Below, in pieces: positions 1 through 5,139 of a stretch of DNA of 5,139 nucleotides (within the stretch, counting starts at the first letter, position 1; the number at the start of each line of letters is the position of its first letter). This stretch comes from an uncultured Collinsella sp. (GTDB lineage Bacteria; Actinomycetota; Coriobacteriia; Coriobacteriales; Coriobacteriaceae), in the NCBI GenBank assembly GCA_902478705.1, contig CABSMB010000118.1, positions 1-5,139 on the forward strand. The letters are read 5' to 3'. The notes under the pieces are model-generated. The model searched no databases. It saw only the letters and a list, made by a program, of their open reading frames with translations, and was not told the DNA's origin. The position numbers and the translations under genes were made by a program.

Positions 1-1
1 G

Positions 2-127
2 TCTGGCTCCGGCTCCGATTCGACGGGTACGGGCGGCGGCTCCGGTTCGGGCTCCACGTCTGGCGGCGACTCCGCGAGCGGCGGCTCGACAAGTGGCGGC
101 GCCGGCGGCGACACGAACTCGAGCGGT
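2..127 (+). repeat. Low-complexity Gly/Ser-coding tract
   Basis: This stretch is built from GGC, TCC, TCG, TCT and ACG codons in irregular Gly-Ser alternation and encodes the linker of the first protein. The units are not exact tandem copies, so it is compositional repetition rather than a clean tandem array. Such tracts can vary in length between strains by slippage or recombination. It continues out of the window to the left. Confidence 0.6.
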
Positions 128-454
128 CTCTCGGCTGCCGAGGAGGAGAGCATCCACAGCTGGCTCGTAACCAAATACAACATGCTCGACGGCTATGTCT
201 CTCGCGCCAATAGCGCGGTCTCGACCTATAACGCCACGGGCGATATCGGTCCGTGCGACACCCTTGCCAATGACATGTTTGTCATCCGCGCCGAGTTCGG
301 CAGACAAAGGTTCTCGACTAAATCTAAGTGGTATCGGCAGTATGCCAATCTGTGGGGCTGCTACACCAACCTGTGCCAATGGGTTGGGCACTACGGCGAC
401 GACGACGTCGCGCTCAACAACTTCAACACCAATGTGGCGGCGATCGCCCTATGA
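2..454 (+). CDS. 3' end of a gene for a Gly/Ser/Thr-linker protein with a small Cys-containing C-terminal domain (function unknown)
   Basis: The frame is open from the window edge to the TGA at 452-454, giving 150 visible residues; the start lies upstream. Visible residues 1 to about 43 are almost only Gly, Ser, Thr, Asp and Ala, a flexible linker. Residues 44-150 form a compact, probably mostly helical domain rich in aromatics and Asn, with three cysteines (visible C85, C120 and C125, the last two in a WGCYTNLC motif) and ending in hydrophobic AAIAL. No catalytic motif or family is recognised. Linkers of this kind usually join a membrane anchor or an enzyme domain to an extracytoplasmic domain, so a surface or exported protein is plausible, but no signal or membrane segment lies inside the window. 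The stop overlaps the kinase start (ATGA at 451-454), so the two genes are probably co-transcribed and translationally coupled. It could be a partner or substrate of the kinase; that is inference from context only. Confidence 0.75.
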   Translation, partial: SGSGSDSTGTGGGSGSGSTSGGDSASGGSTSGGAGGDTNSSGLSAAEEESIHSWLVTKYNMLDGYVSRANSAVSTYNATGDIGPCDTLANDMFVIRAEFGRQRFSTKSKWYRQYANLWGCYTNLCQWVGHYGDDDVALNNFNTNVAAIAL

Positions 455-2292
455 CGAACGACCTCGCTTCTGCCGTATCGCATGCGCTCGATTGCGATCC
501 CATGGTGGGCCTGCGCCTGGCGCGCGTCGACGGGTTTGAGCCTGCCGTCGCCCTGGGCACGGACGAGCTTCCCGCCTACCTGCGCCGCTTTACGATGCTG
601 TTCGCCGACGACGCTACCATGCGTCGCGGCGGTATCGGTCGTGTGACGCGTGCCGTCAACGCGCAGGGCGAGGCCGTGGCACTCAAGCAGCTTATCTTGC
701 CGGCGTGCGATGAGTTTGACGACGATACCGCTCACGAGGCGCTGGTCGCCAAGTTTAAGGCGGCGTTTCGCGAGGAATATGAATGCCATCGCGCTCTTTC
801 GGGCCTTAAGGGCTTTCCCCGCCTCTATGGCTGGGGCGAGGTTGACGGCGTGCCCGCGATTGTCATGGAATGGGTCGAGGGCGAGACGCTTGCTCGCCTG
901 CGTTCGCGCCTTGCTGTGGACGATGCTGGACGCCTGTCGCCGCTCGTGGCGGCGCGCCTGGGTCGCGACCTGTTCGATCTGCTCTGCCGCATGAGCCTGG
1001 TGGGCGAGGGCTTTGTCCATCGCGATATCTCGCCCGCTAATATTATGGTGCGCACGGCGCGCCTGCCGCTCGACCGACAGCTTGCCGAGGGCACCTTCGA
1101 CCTGTGCCTGATCGACTTTGGCTCGTCGCTGGCGCTCGAGCCTGCCTCTGCGGTGGCCGGTACCGGCGGCAAGGCGTCGTTTACCGAGCGCTATGCCACG
1201 CTGCGTCGCGCGACGGTGGCCTACGCCCCGCCCGAGATGCTCACCGATGATATTCCCGACCTGCGCGTTTTGCGCATGTCGCCGGCGATTGATGTCTATG
1301 CGGCGGCGAGCACGGTCTACGAGCTCATCGCCGGTGTCGTACCGTATGAGGTGGCGCCGGGTGCGTCAGGCACCTCTGGTTCGCGCAAAAAGACGCGCGA
1401 TATCGCCAGCCCCTATCGCCTCAAGATGGATGCGCTGCCCGATTATCCCGTTGGCGCCCACGCGCCTGGCTGCGACTTGACACAGCTGCTGCGACGCGAG
1501 CCCGATGTGGCGCTTGCCGCGGCAGAACAGGCTCAGCAATTGGGGCTCGATCCAAATTCCGAGGATCTGCGCGATGCGCTGGCATTTGTCGATGCCCAGT
1601 TGTTCGACGTGGTGATGGCCTGTCTGTCGTGCCATCAGGAAGATCGTCCCGAGCCGGCTGCGGTGGAGGCGGCGCTCTCGGCGTTTTGCGACCACTATGC
1701 GCAAAATGTCGCCCGCTCGCTTCGCGCCGAGCCGCTCATGCCGTGCCCGATGGAGGTATCAGGGCACACAGCCCGGCGCGCGGCGATGGTTGGTGCGACG
1801 GCGGTCTGTGGCGTGCTTTGGGCTGTGGTCGTGGTATCGGCGGCGCTGTTGGCGTCGGGCGCCCATGTGGCGCTCGTCGTGGGCCCGCTTGTGTGGTCCG
1901 GAAAGCTGCCGGGCATCGTTGCCGCGCTGGCGTTGGCGCTGCCGGGCACGGCGGGCATTGCCGTTGGGGCCTTGGCGCGAGACCGCCGTGCGGGATTCCT
2001 GCAGGGCGTGTTGGCCCTTTCCGCCTGCGAGGTTCCGGCTCTGGCTGCACTCGCATGCGCCGTGTTTTCCCAGCATGCCGTGGCGGGTGGCCTGGTGGCT
2101 GCCATAATTGCAACCTATGCGCTCACGTGGTTTTTGCTGGCGATGGGGTTTGCCTTTGAGCTTCCCGTCGTGTCAGCACGACGTGCGAAAATTTCCATGG
2201 CGACGCCGCTTGCCGGTGGAGCCGCGGCTGCCCGAGCCTTTGGCGGGCCGGCCGAAGTATCCGACACTATCTCTGCGACCAAGGAGGGCTAA
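451..2292 (+). CDS. Hanks-type Ser/Thr protein kinase with C-terminal multi-pass membrane domain
   Basis: A 613-residue eukaryotic-like kinase that would transfer ATP phosphate to Ser/Thr of partner proteins at the inner face of the membrane. Visible motifs are: glycine loop RRGGIGRV at 58-65 (the first Gly is Arg58), ATP lysine K79 in AVALK, hinge MEWVEG 139-144, catalytic HRDISPAN 190-197 (D192, N197; the usual Lys is S194), DFG 222-224, an activation segment of about 34 residues rich in Ser/Thr, APPE 259-262 with T255 just before it, D281 of DVYAAAS, and R399 in EDRPEP. Between residues 301 and 384 the domain carries a longer insert than usual. Residues 447-570 give about four hydrophobic segments (447-469, 486-508, 515-538, 545-568), followed by a basic tail, so both ends are probably cytoplasmic. 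There is no PASTA or other extracellular sensor. The ATG at 451 is chosen because it overlaps the upstream stop (ATGA); the in-frame GTG at 328 would put 41 Arg-rich, non-kinase-like residues in front. The Shine-Dalgarno is weak, consistent with coupling. Confidence 0.93.
   Translation: MTNDLASAVSHALDCDPMVGLRLARVDGFEPAVALGTDELPAYLRRFTMLFADDATMRRGGIGRVTRAVNAQGEAVALKQLILPACDEFDDDTAHEALVAKFKAAFREEYECHRALSGLKGFPRLYGWGEVDGVPAIVMEWVEGETLARLRSRLAVDDAGRLSPLVAARLGRDLFDLLCRMSLVGEGFVHRDISPANIMVRTARLPLDRQLAEGTFDLCLIDFGSSLALEPASAVAGTGGKASFTERYATLRRATVAYAPPEMLTDDIPDLRVLRMSPAIDVYAAASTVYELIAGVVPYEVAPGASGTSGSRKKTRDIASPYRLKMDALPDYPVGAHAPGCDLTQLLRREPDVALAAAEQAQQLGLDPNSEDLRDALAFVDAQLFDVVMACLSCHQEDRPEPAAVEAALSAFCDHYAQNVARSLRAEPLMPCPMEVSGHTARRAAMVGATAVCGVLWAVVVVSAALLASGAHVALVVGPLVWSGKLPGIVAALALALPGTAGIAVGALARDRRAGFLQGVLALSACEVPALAALACAVFSQHAVAGGLVAAIIATYALTWFLLAMGFAFELPVVSARRAKISMATPLAGGAAAARAFGGPAEVSDTISATKEG
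2281..2287 (+). promoter_or_regulatory. Strong Shine-Dalgarno for the FHA gene, inside the end of the kinase gene
   Basis: AAGGAGG lies 8 bases before the ATG at 2296 and overlaps the last kinase codons (Lys-Glu-Gly) ahead of its TAA at 2290-2292. This fixes the FHA start and shows that the two genes are translated from one message. It contrasts with the weak site before the kinase, which would allow more FHA protein than kinase to be made. Confidence 0.8.
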
Positions 2293-2295
2293 GCC

Positions 2296-3234
2296 ATGGC
2301 TTCTCAAGCTGAGCTCACCCCGTGCGGGGCAATGTTCGACATCTTCAAGCGCGCAGCGCACCTGAGCCATATCGAGCTGTGCGGCCTGGTGCTCTCGAGC
2401 CGCCCGCTCGCCGACGGCCGCAGCCCGCAGAGCCGTGCCGCCGATCGCTCCTGGGTTTCGCGCTTTATCGTGCGCGCGCCGGTCGGCACGCTGCAGGAAC
2501 GCTATTTTGCCGATTACGGCACCTCGGCCGCGCGCATTATGTCGCAGTTAGCCCTGCGCCGCCGCAATCCCATGGATGCCGCGGCCGTGACCAATATGGT
2601 GTGCGGCCCCGCTGGCGAGCCCATGGTGCGGGCCCTCGAGGAATGCCATCAGGACACGAACCTCTATCGCAATGCGCTCGAGCGCCTGTCGCAGGCGGCG
2701 GAGCTCATGCCCGCCGAACGTGCCGAGGCCATTCTGGTGCTGTTTGTCGCCGTGGGTTGCTCGGCAGATGTCCGCTCGTCGGTGACCTATGCCATCGACT
2801 ACGCCCATGCGACCTGCGGCGGCGCCACATCGACGCCGCGCTCGCTGAGCACATCTTCGGTCGCGGGCGAGCACGAGGCTGCGCCGGCGCATCCATTGGG
2901 ACTGCTGCGCGTGCAGAACGGCTACGTGGTGAGCGCCCCGCGCTGGATTCAGCCGAGTGAGGAAGGCGTCGAGATTGGCGCGCTGGCAACGGGGGAGGGC
3001 GACATCACCGATGTTGGCGACGATGTCTCGGCCCGTCATGCCCATATCTGGTGCGACGCTCAAAATGTCTGGCATGTTGAGGACCTGTCGTCCACCAACG
3101 GCACCGTGGTGGTAAACGGGGCCACGAGCGTGTGTATTCAAGTAGAGCCCGGCCGCTCCGCCCAACTCAATCCCGGCGACGAGCTCAAGCTCGGCGAATC
3201 CACCACCTACGCCATCCTCCTCGGCGCCCTCTAG
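2296..3234 (+). CDS. FHA-domain protein, probable phosphothreonine reader partner of the adjacent kinase
   Basis: A 312-residue soluble protein with no signal peptide or clear membrane segment. Residues 1 to about 172 form an unrecognised, mainly helical domain. Residues 173-200 are a Ser/Thr/Ala/Pro-rich linker. Residues about 203-310 are a C-terminal forkhead-associated domain: EIGA at 226-229, DITDV 236-240, VSARHAHI 244-251 (S245, H248), DLSSTNGT 263-270 (N268, G269), VNG 273-275 and LNPGDELKLG 291-300. FHA domains bind phosphothreonine peptides and often sit beside Ser/Thr kinases, recruiting substrates or being phosphorylated themselves. The usual Arg following the conserved Gly (IGR) is Ala229 here, and the residue after Ser245 is also Ala rather than the common Arg, so the binding mode may differ. 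The gene follows the kinase by 3 bases with a strong Shine-Dalgarno, and the 27-bp hairpin starting 20 bases after its TAG probably ends the operon. The FHA call is firm; partner and role are inferred from position. Confidence 0.9.
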   Translation: MASQAELTPCGAMFDIFKRAAHLSHIELCGLVLSSRPLADGRSPQSRAADRSWVSRFIVRAPVGTLQERYFADYGTSAARIMSQLALRRRNPMDAAAVTNMVCGPAGEPMVRALEECHQDTNLYRNALERLSQAAELMPAERAEAILVLFVAVGCSADVRSSVTYAIDYAHATCGGATSTPRSLSTSSVAGEHEAAPAHPLGLLRVQNGYVVSAPRWIQPSEEGVEIGALATGEGDITDVGDDVSARHAHIWCDAQNVWHVEDLSSTNGTVVVNGATSVCIQVEPGRSAQLNPGDELKLGESTTYAILLGAL

Positions 3235-3254
3235 CTCTTGGACGCACAACGAAC

Positions 3255-3318
3255 GAGAGTGGATAATCTCCCATTTTTGGCCAAGATACAGGCAAAAAGT
3301 GGGAGATTATCCACTCTC
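3255..3318 (+). repeat. Long near-perfect inverted repeat (27-bp hairpin), possible operon terminator or dispersed palindromic element
   Basis: Arms 3255-3273 and 3300-3318 are exact reverse complements over 19 bp (GAGAGTGGATAATCTCCCA). The stem continues after a bulged G3299 with five T:A pairs (3274-3278 with 3294-3298), then after a bulged G3279 with GCC/GGC (3280-3282 with 3291-3293), leaving an 8-nt loop. It starts 20 bases after the FHA stop. No T-run follows, so it is not a classic intrinsic terminator, although the structure could slow polymerase or protect the 3' end of the message. Its length, AT content and near symmetry also fit a mobile or REP-like palindromic intergenic repeat. 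Each arm contains TTATCCACT, one base from the DnaA box TTATCCACA. Confidence 0.85.
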
Positions 3319-3376
3319 AATACGGCCCGCGATCTTTCCGTCCGAGGGACCATTTCGCCCCTTGGCAGTCACCCGA

Positions 3377-3390
3377 GGTAAACCTTTACC
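3377..3390. promoter_or_regulatory. Small palindrome GGTAAA-CC-TTTACC, possible operator
   Basis: Two perfect 6-bp arms are separated by 2 bases in the non-coding region, just upstream of a -10-like TATATT at 3398-3403. The size and position would suit a repressor or activator half-site pair controlling the downstream RNA or nifJ. No regulator is identified, no good -35 box accompanies TATATT, and a chance palindrome of this size is quite possible. Confidence 0.25.
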
Positions 3391-3429
3391 GCCCACCTAT
3401 ATTTGCCGAAATATGGCTTGACGGCGGGG

Positions 3430-3435
3430 TACAAT
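3430..3435 (+). promoter_or_regulatory. Candidate -10 box TACAAT for the structured RNA or leader
   Basis: TACAAT matches five of six bases of the sigma-70-type -10 consensus and would place transcription initiation near 3442, six bases before the terminal stem of the structured RNA. No convincing -35 sits 16-18 bases upstream: TTGCCG at 3403 is 21 bases away and TTGACG at 3418 is only 6 bases away. The call therefore rests on the -10 and on the coincidence with the RNA boundary. Confidence 0.35.
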
Positions 3436-3441
3436 AAGCCC

Positions 3442-5139
<1,698 letters not shown>

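Noticed and set aside
328..450. In-frame GTG at 328 as the kinase start
   Set aside because: It would overlap the upstream gene by over 120 bases and add an Arg/Gln-rich stretch that is a shadow of that gene; the ATG at 451 with ATGA coupling is more natural.
391..1020. Minus-strand open frame of 209 codons opposite the kinase
   Set aside because: It is antisense to a well-supported kinase domain and shows no recognisable motif.
3418..3435. TTGACG and TACAAT as a paired -35/-10 promoter
   Set aside because: The spacing is only 6 bases, far from 16-18, so they cannot serve one promoter; only the -10 is kept as tentative.

Overview
The window is GC-rich, compactly organised bacterial DNA with all convincing genes on the + strand. 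The combination of a large pyruvate:ferredoxin oxidoreductase (an anaerobe's enzyme), high GC with strongly C/G-ending codons, and an actinobacterial-style kinase/FHA pair suggests an anaerobic actinobacterium of the Coriobacteriia, perhaps Collinsella-like. That placement is inferred from gene content and base composition; there is no marker gene here to prove it.

Positions 2-3234 hold what looks like one signalling operon. It begins with the 3' end of a gene whose product has a Gly/Ser/Thr-rich linker followed by a compact, Cys-containing C-terminal domain (2-454). Its stop overlaps the start of a Hanks-type Ser/Thr protein kinase (451-2292) by ATGA. The kinase has a C-terminal multi-pass membrane domain and no PASTA-type sensor. 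Three bases after it comes an FHA-domain protein (2296-3234) with a strong Shine-Dalgarno inside the end of the kinase gene. A plausible scheme is a membrane kinase, a phosphothreonine reader, and a surface or exported partner. The kinase has an unusual glycine-rich loop and catalytic loop, and the FHA domain lacks the usual Arg after its conserved Gly.

Positions 3235-3716 (482 bases) contain no convincing protein gene but much structure. There is a near-perfect 27-bp hairpin just after the FHA gene, a small palindrome, and a TACAAT -10-like box. About 7 bases past that box begins a roughly 210-nt segment whose ends pair through a 12-bp stem continued by 6+3 bp, with further nested helices. 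This is best read as a structured RNA, either a 6S-like free-standing RNA or a long leader of the next gene. A perfect 16-nt GC palindrome and a weak hairpin enclosing the next start codon follow.

Positions 3717-5139 are the first 474 codons of nifJ, pyruvate:ferredoxin (flavodoxin) oxidoreductase, cut by the window end. The key N-terminal residues Thr31, Glu64 and Arg114 are present. The gene makes acetyl-CoA and reduced ferredoxin from pyruvate and is functionally unrelated to the upstream signalling operon.
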